A stretch of DNA of 64,000 bases from Pedomonas mirosovicensis (GCF_022569295.1 NZ_JAKFIA010000001.1:1441001-1505000), one strand, 5' to 3'; numbered from the stretch's first letter, positions 35,885 to 45,176 are shown. Numbers and translations: made by a program. The notes: generated by a model from the letters alone, not told the origin.

Positions 35885-36700
35885 TTAACGGGCGGTCCAG
35901 CCGCCGTCGACCGACACCGGAACGCCGGTGATGGATGCGCCCGCGGGCGAGCACAGGAACAGGGCCATGGCGGCGATCTCCTCCGGCTCGACGAACCGCT
36001 TGGAGGGCTGGGAGGCGAGAATCACCTCCCGCACCACCTTCTCCTCCGGCATGCCGTGGACCTTGGCCTGATCGCGAATCTGGCCTTGGACCAGCGGCGT
36101 GTTGACGAAGCCGGGGCAAATGGCGGTGCAGGTGATGCCGGTCTCGGCGCATTCCAGCGCCACGGTCTTGGTGAGACCCATGATGCCGTGCTTGGCCGCC
36201 ACGTAGGCCGACTTGAAGGGGGAGGCGACCAGCCCGTGGGCCGAGGCGATGTTGATGATGCGGCCCCAGCCGCGCGCCTTCATGCCCGGCAGCGCTGCCT
36301 TGGTGGCATAGAAGGCGGAGGAGAGGTTGAGGGCGAGGATCAGCTCCCACTTGTCGTCGGGGAACTCCTCCACCGCAGAGACGAACTGGACGCCCGCGTT
36401 GTTCACCAGAATATCAATGCTGCCGAAGGCGGCGATGGCATCCTCGATGTAGGCCTTCACCTCGGCGGGCTTGGAGAGATCGCCGCTGTTGAGGGTGACG
36501 CGCACGCCATACTGCTGCTCCAGCCGGGCGCGCAGGGCCTCGTTGGCCGCGGCATCGCCAAGGCCGCTCAGCGCCACGTTGCAGCCGGCCCCGGCGAATG
36601 CCTCGGCCACCGCCAGCCCGATGCCGCTGGTGCTGCCGGTGACGGCGGCGGTTTTTCCCTTCAGCGAGTCGAGGGATATCAGGTTCGCGGCATTGGCCAT
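35885..36700 (-). CDS. bdhA: 3-hydroxybutyrate dehydrogenase
   Basis: A short-chain dehydrogenase of 271 residues: the GSTSGIGLAVAEAFAGAG nucleotide-binding motif, NNAGVQFVSAVEEF, and the active site S..Y..K in SAHGLVASPFKSAYVAAKH. The substrate-binding pattern is of D-3-hydroxybutyrate dehydrogenase. Start 36700 gives the normal N-terminus. It is divergent from a PHB depolymerase, so the two genes together turn stored polyhydroxybutyrate into acetoacetate. Confidence 0.9.
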   Translation of the reverse strand: MANAANLISLDSLKGKTAAVTGSTSGIGLAVAEAFAGAGCNVALSGLGDAAANEALRARLEQQYGVRVTLNSGDLSKPAEVKAYIEDAIAAFGSIDILVNNAGVQFVSAVEEFPDDKWELILALNLSSAFYATKAALPGMKARGWGRIINIASAHGLVASPFKSAYVAAKHGIMGLTKTVALECAETGITCTAICPGFVNTPLVQGQIRDQAKVHGMPEEKVVREVILASQPSKRFVEPEEIAAMALFLCSPAGASITGVPVSVDGGWTAR

Positions 36701-36798
36701 GGCGGGGTCCTCTTTCCTGTCTTGCACGAAAGCTGCCCCTATTCTTGGCGGCTTCCGGGCTGGAATTGCAAGTTGAATCATTATTCATGTTTGGAGCT

Positions 36799-36814
36799 TG
36801 TGAGCATTTGCACA
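36799..36814. promoter_or_regulatory. CRP-like site between bdhA and phaZ
   Basis: TGTGAGCATTTGCACA resembles a CRP/FNR-type TGTGA-N6-TCACA site with one mismatch. It is placed between the two divergent genes, 66 bases before the phaZ ATG. Suggestive only. Confidence 0.35.
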
Positions 36815-36879
36815 ATTTATGCTGCAAGTGCGAAAAGAATGGGCCATAAGAGTTTGGGATGGAGCGGGACGGTTGGCCG

Positions 36880-38103
36880 ATGCTGTACGAGTGGTATGAG
36901 TTCCAGAAACAGGCGCTGGCCCAGGCGAGCGCCCTGGCCAAGGTGGGCTCAAGCCTGTGGCAGAACCCGCTCAACCCCATGGCCTACACCAACGCGGGCA
37001 ACATGGTTGCCGCCGCGCTCGACGTGTTCGCCCACTCCACCCAGCCTTACGGCAAGCCGAAGTTCGGGCTTCATGAGACCGTTATCGATGGCCGGCCGGT
37101 CATGGTGCATGAGGAAATCGTGCTGCGCCTGCCGTTCGGCCAGCTGAAGCGTTTTCGCCGCGACACTGACCGACAGGATCCCAAGGTATTGGTGGTCGCG
37201 CCCATGTCCGGCCACTTCGCCACGCTCCTGCGCGGCACGGTCGCCGAGATGCTGCCGGACCACGATGTCACCATCACCGACTGGCGGGACGCCAAATGCG
37301 TGCCGCTCTCCGACGGCCGGTTCGATCTGGATGATTACATCGACTATGTAATCCGCTTCCTCGAAGAGATCGGGGAGGGCGCGCATGTGATCGCCGTGTG
37401 CCAGCCTTCGGTGCCGGTGTTCGCCGCCGTGGCGCTGATGTCTGAAGGCGGCCACCCGGCGACGCCCCGCAGCCTCACCATGATGGGCGGGCCGATCGAT
37501 ACCCGCCAGAACCCGACCGCCGTCAACGACCTCGCCGTCAATCGCCCGCTCGCCTGGTTCGAGCAGAACGTCATCGCCACCGTGCCCGCCCACCATCCGG
37601 GCGCGGGGCGGCGGGTCTACCCCGGTTTCCTGCAACTGGCCGGGTTCATGTCGATGAACCTCGGCGATCACCTGATGAGCCACTGGGAGATGTTCAATCA
37701 CCTGGTGGACGGGGACGGCGAAAGCGCCGAGGCGAAAAAGAAGTTTTACGAGGAATACCGCGCCGTTGCCGACATGACGGCGGAGTTCTACCTCCAAACG
37801 GTGGAGGCCGTGTTCCAGGACCACCTGCTGCCTAAGGGCGAACTCCACTATCGTGGCGAGCGGCTGGTCGACCCCGCCAAAATCAAGAAAACCGCGCTTC
37901 TCGCGGTGGAAGGCGAGCGGGACGATATCTCCGGCCTCGGCCAGACCAAGGCCGCGCTGACGCTCGCCACCGGCCTCGCCAAGGCCCGCAAGAAATACTT
38001 CATGGCCGAAGGCGTTGGCCACTACGGTATCTTCAACGGCCGCACCTGGCGCGACCGCATCGCCCCGGTGGTGAAGGACTGGATCGCCAGGCACAACGGC
38101 TGA
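36880..38103 (+). CDS. phaZ: Intracellular polyhydroxyalkanoate depolymerase
   Basis: A 407-residue alpha/beta hydrolase. The lipase-box-like CQPS (residues 174-177) has the nucleophile Cys characteristic of intracellular PHB depolymerases, as in Ralstonia PhaZ1. The N-terminal LYEWYEFQKQALAQASALA and the GVGHYGIFNGRTWR end with the catalytic His are typical. ATG 36880 was chosen; 36859 is seven codons upstream. Confidence 0.9.
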   Translation: MLYEWYEFQKQALAQASALAKVGSSLWQNPLNPMAYTNAGNMVAAALDVFAHSTQPYGKPKFGLHETVIDGRPVMVHEEIVLRLPFGQLKRFRRDTDRQDPKVLVVAPMSGHFATLLRGTVAEMLPDHDVTITDWRDAKCVPLSDGRFDLDDYIDYVIRFLEEIGEGAHVIAVCQPSVPVFAAVALMSEGGHPATPRSLTMMGGPIDTRQNPTAVNDLAVNRPLAWFEQNVIATVPAHHPGAGRRVYPGFLQLAGFMSMNLGDHLMSHWEMFNHLVDGDGESAEAKKKFYEEYRAVADMTAEFYLQTVEAVFQDHLLPKGELHYRGERLVDPAKIKKTALLAVEGERDDISGLGQTKAALTLATGLAKARKKYFMAEGVGHYGIFNGRTWRDRIAPVVKDWIARHNG

Positions 38104-38110
38104 GGTTTGG

Positions 38111-38276
38111 TTTTTTGCAGGGGTCTCGGTCCCCTGCGCCCCGTTCGTTTTCAGGCTGTGCCGGTGGGAAGGGGCGTGGCCGTATTCTGCATGGAATTTT
38201 AATGGGCCGAGCGCGGTATTAAGGGCGCGGCCCTAAATGAATGGGAGTGCAGAGGGGCAAGCCCCTCTGCAAAAAA
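38111..38276. repeat. Two-ended extragenic hairpin element, copy 6
   Basis: Located between phaZ and yaaA, which are on the same strand. The left hairpin is GCAGGGG/CCCCTGC (38117-38137), followed by GCCCCGTTCGTTTT and CAGGCTGTGCC. The right side has GGGCGCGGCCC, AATGAATGGGAG and a perfect 11-bp TGCAGAGGGGC/GCCCCTCTGCA hairpin (38248-38271), then an A-run. Confidence 0.8.
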
Positions 38277-38368
38277 TCTTGCCTCCCTGATGGAAGGCCA
38301 CCGGTTGCGGTCCGCACGGGCGCGCTTTACAAGCCGGGGGAGTTTTTGTTCCCGGTGGACCCTGCCAG

Positions 38369-39133
38369 ATGCTGACGCTGCTTTCTCCCGCCAAGTCCCT
38401 CGATTTCGAGACGCCGCTGCCCTTGGTGGAGCCGACGCAGCCGCAGTTGCTGGCGCGGGCGACTGAGCTGGTGGGCCATGCGCGCAAGCTGTCGGCGGAG
38501 GATCTGAAAGCCTTGATGGGCATTTCGGATGCGCTGGCCGAGCTGAACGTGGCGCGATTTGCGAATTTCACGACGCCATTTACGCCGGAAAATGCCCGGC
38601 CTGCGATTTATGCGTTCAACGGCGATGTCTACACCGGCTTTGACGTGAAGACGCTGGATGCGGAGACGGTCGATTTCACACAAGGCCATGTGCGGATTCT
38701 CTCCGGCCTTTATGGCGTGCTGCGCCCGCTCGACCTGATGCAGGCTTATCGCCTTGAAATGGGCATTGCCTTCCGCACGCCGCAGGCCAAGACGCTCTAC
38801 GGCTACTGGGGCGAGACCATCACGCAGCTGCTGAATGACCATCTGTCGGGGCACGACAACAGGGCTGTCGTCAACCTCGCCAGTCAGGAATACTTCGGCG
38901 CGGTGCAGCCAAAAAAGCTGGCGGCCCCGGTCATCACTCCGCTGTTCAAGGAGCGGCGAGGCAATCAGCTGAAAGTGATTTCCTTCTCCGCCAAGAAGGC
39001 GCGCGGCCAGATGGCCCGCTACATTTGCGCGAACCGCATCGACCGCCCCGAAGCGCTCAAAGACTTCGCCGAGGACAATTACCGGTTCGATCCGCACCTG
39101 TCGGATGAAAGCACCTGGCTGTTCGTGCGGTAG
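38369..39133 (+). CDS. yaaA: Peroxide stress protein YaaA
   Basis: A 254-residue member of the YaaA/DUF328 family, with the diagnostic start LTLLSPAKSLDFETPLPL and FSAKKARGQMARYICANR. YaaA helps limit free iron during hydrogen peroxide stress in E. coli and has a DNA-binding fold. It has its own repeat element on each side and no close partner. Confidence 0.95.
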   Translation: MLTLLSPAKSLDFETPLPLVEPTQPQLLARATELVGHARKLSAEDLKALMGISDALAELNVARFANFTTPFTPENARPAIYAFNGDVYTGFDVKTLDAETVDFTQGHVRILSGLYGVLRPLDLMQAYRLEMGIAFRTPQAKTLYGYWGETITQLLNDHLSGHDNRAVVNLASQEYFGAVQPKKLAAPVITPLFKERRGNQLKVISFSAKKARGQMARYICANRIDRPEALKDFAEDNYRFDPHLSDESTWLFVR

Positions 39134-39154
39134 GGTTTCTGGTTTCAGGAAGTT

Positions 39155-39378
39155 TGTTTTTGCAGGAGGGGCTTGCCCTCCTGCACCTCCCATTCATTTT
39201 CGGGACGCGCGATCATCCAGCGCCGTGCACTCTGGATTGTGAGAGATTGGGCCGCGCCAATCCTGCCGAGCTTTCGCGCCGGAACCACGGCCCTGTAGAA
39301 CCTCATCCAGTAAACGCGGGAAACGCGGCCCTTTCAAACGAAAGGGAGTGCAGAGGGTCCAAGACCCTCTGCAATAAA
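39155..39378. repeat. Two-ended extragenic hairpin element, copy 7
   Basis: Lies between convergent yaaA and DUF2239. The left hairpin is a perfect 10-bp TGCAGGAGGG/CCCTCCTGCA (39161-39185), followed by CCTCCCATTCATTTTCGGGA and CGCG. The right end is CGCGGCCC, AAACGAAAGGGAG and a perfect 11-bp TGCAGAGGGTC/GACCCTCTGCA (39349-39373), then AATAAA. The centre is longer than in other copies. Confidence 0.8.
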
Positions 39379-39397
39379 TACACTTTCAAAGAACCAA

Positions 39398-40015
39398 TCA
39401 CTGCACCCAGTAATCCGCCTCGGAAGCCTCGATGAGCCAGAGCACGTGCGCGCGGATGTCGGCGGGCCAGTCGGCGGTGGCGGCCTCGAAGCGCAGCTGG
39501 TCCTTGGCGTAGAAGGCGCGCGTTGCCTCTTCGTAGTGCGGCAGGTTGCCCGCCATGGCGAGGAGGAAGCGGTCCACCGCTTCCTGAAGCGCGCGGCGGC
39601 GGTCGGTGGCTTCGTGGCGGCGGCGGGCTTCGTCCACCAGCTTGCGGAGGGCAACCGATGCGCCGCCGGGCTGGCTGTTCAGCCACTCCCACTGGCGGGG
39701 CAGGAGGGTGACTTCCCGCGCGACGACGCCGAGTTTGGGGCGGCCGGGGCCGCGCGGCGCATCAGGTGCGGGAGCGGCGGTATCACGGGCTGGGACGGGT
39801 TCCTCGGCGGGGAGGCGGGCGAGCACGTCTTCTTCAGTGCCGCGAAAATCCACCTCGGCCTGCCGGCTGGTGGCGTTGTGGAAGATGAGGATGGGCGCGT
39901 GCTCATCCCGTGCCAGCGCCTGTTTGGCGGCGCGGGCGGCCTCAAACAGCGAGCCGGTGGCAAGGCGGCGGTGGCCCTCGAAGGCGGTGTAGCTGGCGGC
40001 GAGCGCATCAATCAT
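39398..40015 (-). CDS. DUF2239 family protein
   Basis: A 205-residue cytoplasmic protein beginning SYTAFEGHRRLATGSLFEAA with FHNATSRQAEVDFRGTEEDV, the N-terminal pattern of DUF2239. The C-terminal half is helical and rich in charged residues. A GRPKLGVVAREVTLLPRQWE stretch resembles a DNA-binding tail. The function is unknown. A large perfect inverted repeat lies just upstream of its start. Confidence 0.75.
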   Translation of the reverse strand: MIDALAASYTAFEGHRRLATGSLFEAARAAKQALARDEHAPILIFHNATSRQAEVDFRGTEEDVLARLPAEEPVPARDTAAPAPDAPRGPGRPKLGVVAREVTLLPRQWEWLNSQPGGASVALRKLVDEARRRHEATDRRRALQEAVDRFLLAMAGNLPHYEEATRAFYAKDQLRFEAATADWPADIRAHVLWLIEASEADYWVQ

Positions 40016-40045
40016 GGCGGTATCCCTTTGTGGTGTGCAAAGGGG

Positions 40046-40089
40046 TTTTACCCGGATATAATACGCCCGTCAATTATATCCGGGTAAAA
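40046..40089. promoter_or_regulatory. Perfect 17-bp inverted repeat upstream of the DUF2239 gene
   Basis: TTTTACCCGGATATAAT (40046-40062) and ATTATATCCGGGTAAAA (40073-40089) around the 10-base ACGCCCGTCA. It starts right after the uup stop on the minus strand and 31 bases before the DUF2239 start. Each arm contains TATAAT in one orientation. No T-run follows on either strand, so it looks like an operator rather than a terminator. Confidence 0.65.
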
Positions 40090-40090
40090 A

Positions 40091-41893
40091 TCAGCTAGAG
40101 AGGCTTTCGGCCAGTTCTTCCAGCTCCAGCCAGCGTTCCTCCCGCTCGGCCAGCTTGTTGCGCGTGGCTTCCAGATCGGCCGAGAACTTGGCGAACTTGT
40201 CGGGGTTCTTGGTGTAAAGCTCGGGGTCGGCGAGCGTGGCTTCCAGCTCCTGAATCTTCGTGCCCAGCTGCTCGATTTCAGCGGGCAGGTTGTCCAGCTC
40301 GCGCTGGTCCTTGTAGGAAAGCTTGGTCTGCTTCTTGGGCGCGGCCGGGGCAGGGGCGGCGGACTTCTTCGCGTCGCTGATGGAGCGGACGTTGGAGGCC
40401 TCCGGCTGGCGCTTGGCTTCCCAGTCCGAATAGCCGCCGACCACGATGTCCGCCTTGCCCGAGCCATCGAGGCCGATGACCATGGTGACGGTGCGGTCAA
40501 GGAAGTCGCGATCGTGGCTGACCAGCAGCACCGTGCCCTGATATTCCGAAATGATTTCCTGCAGGAGATCCAGCGTCTCGAGGTCAAGATCGTTGGTCGG
40601 CTCGTCGAGCACCAGCAGGTTGGAGGGGCGGGCAAATTCGCGCGCGAGGAGAATGCGGGATTGCTCGCCGCCCGAGAGGGTTTCGATTTTCGCATCCACG
40701 AGGCCGGGGTCGAACAGGAACTCCTTCAGATACCCGGCCACGTGTTTTTTGCTGCCGTTCACTTCGATCCAGTCGCCGCCGTCGGCCAGAATGTCGCGCA
40801 CGGACTTGCCGGGCTCGAGCAGGCGGCGCGCTTGGTCGACCACAACCCGGTCGAGCGTCTTGGCGATGCGGATTTCGCCTTCGGTCGGCTCCAGCTCGCC
40901 GGTGAGGAGCTTGAGCAGCGTCGTCTTGCCAACGCCATTGGGGCCGACGATGCCGATGCGGTCGCCCTTCTGGATCTTGAGGTTGAGGTTTTTCAGGATC
41001 GTCCGCTCGCCGAAGGCGATGGTGACGTTCTGCGCGTCGATGACGGTTTTGGACTTCTGCTCGGATTCATTCAGCGACAGGTTGGCGACGCCCTGCGGCC
41101 CGGTCATGGCGCGGCGTTGCGCGCGCATTTCCTGAAGCTTGCGGAGGCGGCCCTGGTTGCGGCGGCGCCGGGCGGTGACGCCACGCTGGAGCCAGTGCAA
41201 CTCCAGCTTGAGTTTCGCGTCCAGCCGCTCGGCAGCCTTGGCTTCCTCTTCCTCCGCCTTTTCCTGCCAGGCCTCGAAGCCGCCGAAGCCCACGTCCGCC
41301 CGGCGCACCATGCCCCGGTCGAGCCACAGGGTGGAACGGGTGAGGCGGGAGAGGAACATGCGGTCGTGGCTGATGACGACGAAGGCGCCGGAGAACTGGC
41401 GCAGCCGCCCTTCCAGCCAGGCGATGGCGGCAAGGTCGAGATGGTTGGTGGGCTCGTCCAGCAGCAGGATGTCGGGGTCGAGCGCGAGCGCGCGGGCGAT
41501 GGCGGCGCGGCGCTTCTCGCCGCCGGACGCGGTTGCGGCGGGCCGGTCGAGATCAACGCCCAGTTCCTCGGCGACTTTCGCCACCTCGTGCGGCTCCGGC
41601 GGCTGGGGCTGGTCGCCCTGGCTCAGCGCGAAGTCCCGCAGGGTGGGGAATCGCTCCACCGGCGGATCCTGCTCCAGCAGCACGACGCGGGCGCGCGGAC
41701 GCACCACGCGGCGGCCTTCATCCAGCTCCAGTTGGCCGGCGATCACGCTGAGCAGGGTCGACTTGCCCGCGCCGTTGCGACCCACGAGGGCGAGACGGTC
41801 CCTTTCTCCGATGAACAGATCCAGCGAACGGAAAAGCCACCCTTCGCCGCGCTGTACACCGATGGACTCAAGAGAAAGAATAGGGGCAGACAT
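40091..41893 (-). CDS. uup: ABC-F family ATPase, Uup-like
   Basis: A 600-residue soluble protein with two ABC domains, no transmembrane helices, Walker A GRNGAGKST and GPNGVGKTT, a linker region between the domains, and a C-terminal coiled-coil segment (KLAEREERWLELEELAESLSS). This matches Uup, an ABC-F protein that acts on the ribosome or on branched DNA. The stop is directly followed by a large inverted repeat. Confidence 0.92.
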   Translation of the reverse strand: MSAPILSLESIGVQRGEGWLFRSLDLFIGERDRLALVGRNGAGKSTLLSVIAGQLELDEGRRVVRPRARVVLLEQDPPVERFPTLRDFALSQGDQPQPPEPHEVAKVAEELGVDLDRPAATASGGEKRRAAIARALALDPDILLLDEPTNHLDLAAIAWLEGRLRQFSGAFVVISHDRMFLSRLTRSTLWLDRGMVRRADVGFGGFEAWQEKAEEEEAKAAERLDAKLKLELHWLQRGVTARRRRNQGRLRKLQEMRAQRRAMTGPQGVANLSLNESEQKSKTVIDAQNVTIAFGERTILKNLNLKIQKGDRIGIVGPNGVGKTTLLKLLTGELEPTEGEIRIAKTLDRVVVDQARRLLEPGKSVRDILADGGDWIEVNGSKKHVAGYLKEFLFDPGLVDAKIETLSGGEQSRILLAREFARPSNLLVLDEPTNDLDLETLDLLQEIISEYQGTVLLVSHDRDFLDRTVTMVIGLDGSGKADIVVGGYSDWEAKRQPEASNVRSISDAKKSAAPAPAAPKKQTKLSYKDQRELDNLPAEIEQLGTKIQELEATLADPELYTKNPDKFAKFSADLEATRNKLAEREERWLELEELAESLSS

Positions 41894-41992
41894 GTTGCGA
41901 ACCTGTCGTAGGCAAGGCTAAGAAGCAATTGACCGATGGGGCTGGATATGTTCATGGGCGGTTCACTGGCGCAAGGGTAGTTTTCAAGGAAC

Positions 41993-42337
41993 ATGAAAAA
42001 CCGCCGACTTCTTCCCTTCTGCATGATTGCTCCGGCCATGTGCCTGGCGGCGTTCACGCCTCTGCCCGGCACCTATAGCCGGGTCATGGTTCGCACGGCG
42101 GAGCAGGATGCCGCCTATCGGGGGGTCAGCTCAGGTCAGATGCTCTCGCTCGACCAGGTGCGTGCGATCGTCGCGCGCAAGATCAAGGGCGAGTACATGG
42201 GCGTGGAGATTGACGATGGCGCTTTGCAAGAAGGCGCCTATGTCTATCGTCTGACCTATCGCCGGCCGAACGGAGCGATTGTCCGGGTGGACGTGGATGC
42301 CCAGAACGGGCGCATCCTCGGCATTCACGGCCGCTAA
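41993..42337 (+). CDS. PepSY domain protein
   Basis: A 114-residue exported protein with an N-terminal hydrophobic signal (residues 5-22). The C-terminal PepSY domain has YVYRLTYRRPNGAIVRVDVD and AQNGRILGIHGR. It is encoded just before a response regulator and a histidine kinase, an arrangement common for sensor systems with a periplasmic PepSY accessory protein. Confidence 0.8.
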   Translation: MKNRRLLPFCMIAPAMCLAAFTPLPGTYSRVMVRTAEQDAAYRGVSSGQMLSLDQVRAIVARKIKGEYMGVEIDDGALQEGAYVYRLTYRRPNGAIVRVDVDAQNGRILGIHGR

Positions 42338-42367
42338 GCGTTCTGCAAGACAAGAGCAGGGGGTTTC

Positions 42368-43036
42368 ATGCGTATTCTGGTGGTGGAAGACGAGCCGACG
42401 CTGCAGCGCCAGCTGAAGGGCGCGCTTGAGACGGCAGGCTATGCTGTCGATGCCGCCAGCGACGGCGAGGACGGGCACTTCCTCGGCTCCACCGAATCCT
42501 ACGACGCCATCGTGCTCGACCTCGGCCTGCCCAAGATGGACGGGCTTGCCGTGCTGGACTCCTGGCGGCGGGAAGGCCTTGCCATGCCGGTTCTGGTGCT
42601 GACCGCCCGCGACAGCTGGTCCGACAAGGTGGCAGGATTGGATGCGGGGGCGGACGACTACCTGGCCAAGCCATTCCAGATCGAGGAGCTGCTGGCCCGC
42701 CTGCGCGCGCTGATCCGTCGTACCAGCGGCCATGCCACCTCGGAGATCGAGGTGGGGCCCATGCTGCTGGACACTCGTTCCAGCCGCGTGACGGTGAACG
42801 GCGAGCCGGTGCGGCTGACGGCGCAGGAATACAAGCTGCTGGCCTATCTGGTGCACCACAAGGGCAAGGTGGTCTCCCGCACCGAGCTGACCGAGCACAT
42901 CTACGACCAGGATTTCGACCGGGATTCGAACACCATCGAGGTGTTCGTCACCCGCATCCGCAAGAAGCTGGGCGTTGATCTGATCCGGACCGTCCGGGGG
43001 CTGGGCTATTGCCTTGAAGACCCCGGCTCGGCCTGA
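42368..43036 (+). CDS. OmpR/PhoB family response regulator
   Basis: A 222-residue two-domain regulator: receiver with phosphorylated D51 in VLDLGLPKMDG, then a winged helix with HIYDQDFDRDSNTIEVFVTR. Resembles PhoP/QseB-type regulators. Operon with PepSY protein and kinase; the next gene starts 13 bases after its stop. Confidence 0.92.
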   Translation: MRILVVEDEPTLQRQLKGALETAGYAVDAASDGEDGHFLGSTESYDAIVLDLGLPKMDGLAVLDSWRREGLAMPVLVLTARDSWSDKVAGLDAGADDYLAKPFQIEELLARLRALIRRTSGHATSEIEVGPMLLDTRSSRVTVNGEPVRLTAQEYKLLAYLVHHKGKVVSRTELTEHIYDQDFDRDSNTIEVFVTRIRKKLGVDLIRTVRGLGYCLEDPGSA

Positions 43037-43049
43037 GCAGGCGTCTCGT

Positions 43050-44453
43050 GTGATCGGCCAGAAGCACCAGCTCCATTTTCTGCTGTTTCAGCCTGGGTCG
43101 CTGTCGCGGCGACTGGTTCTCATGGCGGCGGCGTGGATCATCCCCATGCTGATGGCGGGCGGCTTCGCGCTTGACCGGGTGCTGGCGGACAACCTCACCC
43201 AAGGCTTCGATACCCAGCTGCGCCAGTTCCTGCGCTCGTCCATCGCGGCGGCGGAGATCGATCCCACCGGCGAGGTTCGCAGTACGCGCCCGCTGGGGGA
43301 CCAGCGCTTCTTCGAACCCTATTCGGGCCTCTACTGGCAGGTCTCCGCGCCGGGGAAAACGCCGTTCCGCTCCCGCTCGCTGTGGGACCGGGCCTTGCCC
43401 TACAACCCGAACGTGCCCGCCAAGGATGGAACGATCCGCACCATCACCGTCTTCGGTGGGGAGGAGCTGCGGATCGCCGAGCGCGACGCCGTGCTGCCGG
43501 GCTCGAACACGGTGTTCCGCTTCGCCGTCGCCATCCGGGTCAACGAGCTGCACGCGCAAATCGCCGCCTACCGGCGGGTGCTCATCTGGTCGCTGTCCAT
43601 CCTGGCGCTGGGCTTGCTCACCATGGGCGCGCTGCTTGCCACCTATGGCCTCAGCCCGCTCAGGCAGGTGCGAAAGGCGCTGGCGCAGATCCGCTCGGGC
43701 GCGGCGACGCGCATCGACGGGGCCCGGTTTCCGCCCGAGATTCTGCCGCTGGTGGAGGAGATGAACGCGCTGCTCGACCACACCGAGGCGCAGGCGGAGC
43801 ACGCCCGCACCCACGCCGGCAATCTGGCCCATGCGCTGAAGACGCCCATGAGCGTGCTGATGAACGAGGCGCAGGACGGCAACAGCGCGGCCCTGCGCGA
43901 GACGGTGCTGTCGCAGGTGGCCCTGATGCGCCGCCACGTGGATCACCACCTGGCGCGCGCGCGCGTCCTCGGCCGCCGGGCTGATATTCGCGCCCGCACG
44001 CCCGTGTGGCCATCGCTCCTCAGCCTCAAGCGGGCGCTGGAGCGGATTTACGTGGAGAAGGATTTCCAGGTGGAGATCGAGGGCGATTCCACGCTGGAAT
44101 TTCGCGGCGAGCGGCAGGACTTGGAGGAGATGCTGGGCAATCTCCTCGACAATGCGGCCAAATATGGCCGGGGCCACGCCCGGGTGACGGTAAAGCCGGA
44201 TACGGACGAAGGACAGCAGCGTTTCCTGCGTATTGTCATTGAGGACAATGGCCCCGGCATCCCGGTGGAATCGTGGAGCCTGCTGTTCGAACGCGGCGTG
44301 CGGCTCGACCAGAGCTCCAAGGGCACCGGCATCGGCCTGGCCATTGTGCGGGACATTGCGGACATCATGGGCGGCAAGGTCTGGCTCGATCAGTCCGAAG
44401 ACCTGGGCGGTCTTGCCGTGGTGCTGGTGCTGCCCCGCGCGGCCAGCGCCTGA
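43050..44453 (+). CDS. Sensor histidine kinase
   Basis: A membrane kinase of about 467 residues. The first helix is near residues 22-40, a periplasmic domain follows, a second helix is near 175-195, then HAMP. The H-box NLAHALKTPMSVL has the phospho-His. N-box GNLLDNAAKYG, G1 DNGPGIP and G2 KGTGIGLAIV are all intact. It pairs with the upstream regulator. The GTG at 43050 is chosen over a TTG at 43014. Confidence 0.92.
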   Translation: MIGQKHQLHFLLFQPGSLSRRLVLMAAAWIIPMLMAGGFALDRVLADNLTQGFDTQLRQFLRSSIAAAEIDPTGEVRSTRPLGDQRFFEPYSGLYWQVSAPGKTPFRSRSLWDRALPYNPNVPAKDGTIRTITVFGGEELRIAERDAVLPGSNTVFRFAVAIRVNELHAQIAAYRRVLIWSLSILALGLLTMGALLATYGLSPLRQVRKALAQIRSGAATRIDGARFPPEILPLVEEMNALLDHTEAQAEHARTHAGNLAHALKTPMSVLMNEAQDGNSAALRETVLSQVALMRRHVDHHLARARVLGRRADIRARTPVWPSLLSLKRALERIYVEKDFQVEIEGDSTLEFRGERQDLEEMLGNLLDNAAKYGRGHARVTVKPDTDEGQQRFLRIVIEDNGPGIPVESWSLLFERGVRLDQSSKGTGIGLAIVRDIADIMGGKVWLDQSEDLGGLAVVLVLPRAASA

Positions 44454-44554
44454 CGCCCTGAGATCCGCGCCTTGGTATGTTCAGCCGCAGTTCAGTCGGC
44501 CGGGCCTATCGTGGCGATAGTGAACCAAATTGGCGTTTGAATGGAGACGGTTTT

Positions 44555-45046
44555 ATGCAGTTTCGGGGGTCTTCGCGTTGGGCGCTGGTGCCGCTGGTCG
44601 CCTTGGCTCTGCCGTTGTCGGCATGCGAGGAATACGGCACGAAGGAAGGCATCGGCACGCTGGCGGGTGCAGGCCTTGGCGCCTGGGCCGGTTCGGCCAT
44701 CGATAATGACGGTTCGGGCGGCGTGATCGCCATTGCGGCCGGCACGCTGATCGGCGGTTTCCTCGGCAATCAGGTCGGCCGCGGGCTCGACAAGGCCGAC
44801 CGGCTGGAGGCCGAGCGCGCCCAGTATCAAGCGCTGGAATACGGCCGCTCGGGCACCCGCACCGAATGGCAGAACCCGGACAGCGGCCACAGCGGCTGGG
44901 TTGAAGCCAAGCCGGCCTACCAGAACGACAACGGCCAGAACTGCCGCGAATATACCCATACGGTGAACATCGGCGGCAAGCAGGAACAGGCCTACGGCAC
45001 TGCCTGCCGCCAGGCCGATGGCACCTGGAAGGTGGTCAACGGCTAA
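44555..45046 (+). CDS. Glycine-zipper surface lipoprotein (17 kDa antigen-like)
   Basis: A 163-residue lipoprotein with lipobox LPLSAC, a glycine-zipper 2TM domain (GIGTLAGAGLGAWAGSAIDN, GGFLGNQVGRGLD), and a C-terminal part with CREYTHTVNIGGKQEQAYGT. It is related to the 17 kDa surface antigen of rickettsias and to the RT0821/Lpp0805 group. Probably an outer-membrane structural lipoprotein. ATG 44555 was chosen since it starts just before the signal peptide. Confidence 0.85.
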   Translation: MQFRGSSRWALVPLVALALPLSACEEYGTKEGIGTLAGAGLGAWAGSAIDNDGSGGVIAIAAGTLIGGFLGNQVGRGLDKADRLEAERAQYQALEYGRSGTRTEWQNPDSGHSGWVEAKPAYQNDNGQNCREYTHTVNIGGKQEQAYGTACRQADGTWKVVNG

Positions 45047-45080
45047 AACCCGACGGGGTTAAGATCCGACGGGTTGCTTT

Positions 45081-45140
45081 CTTTTGCAGGGGAGGCGTGG
45101 CCTCTCCTGCACCTTCCTTTGCTTGAATGGGCCGTGGCGC
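45081..45140. repeat. One-sided extragenic hairpin element, copy 8
   Basis: TTTTGCAGGGGAGGC/GCCTCTCCTGCACC (45084-45112), then TTCCTTTGCTTGAATGGGCC. It is the left half of the element; the right half is missing and replaced by the chemoreceptor terminator. Confidence 0.6.
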
Positions 45141-45176
45141 GCGCTGGGGATCCGGCGAGGACGGTTCGACAAAAAC

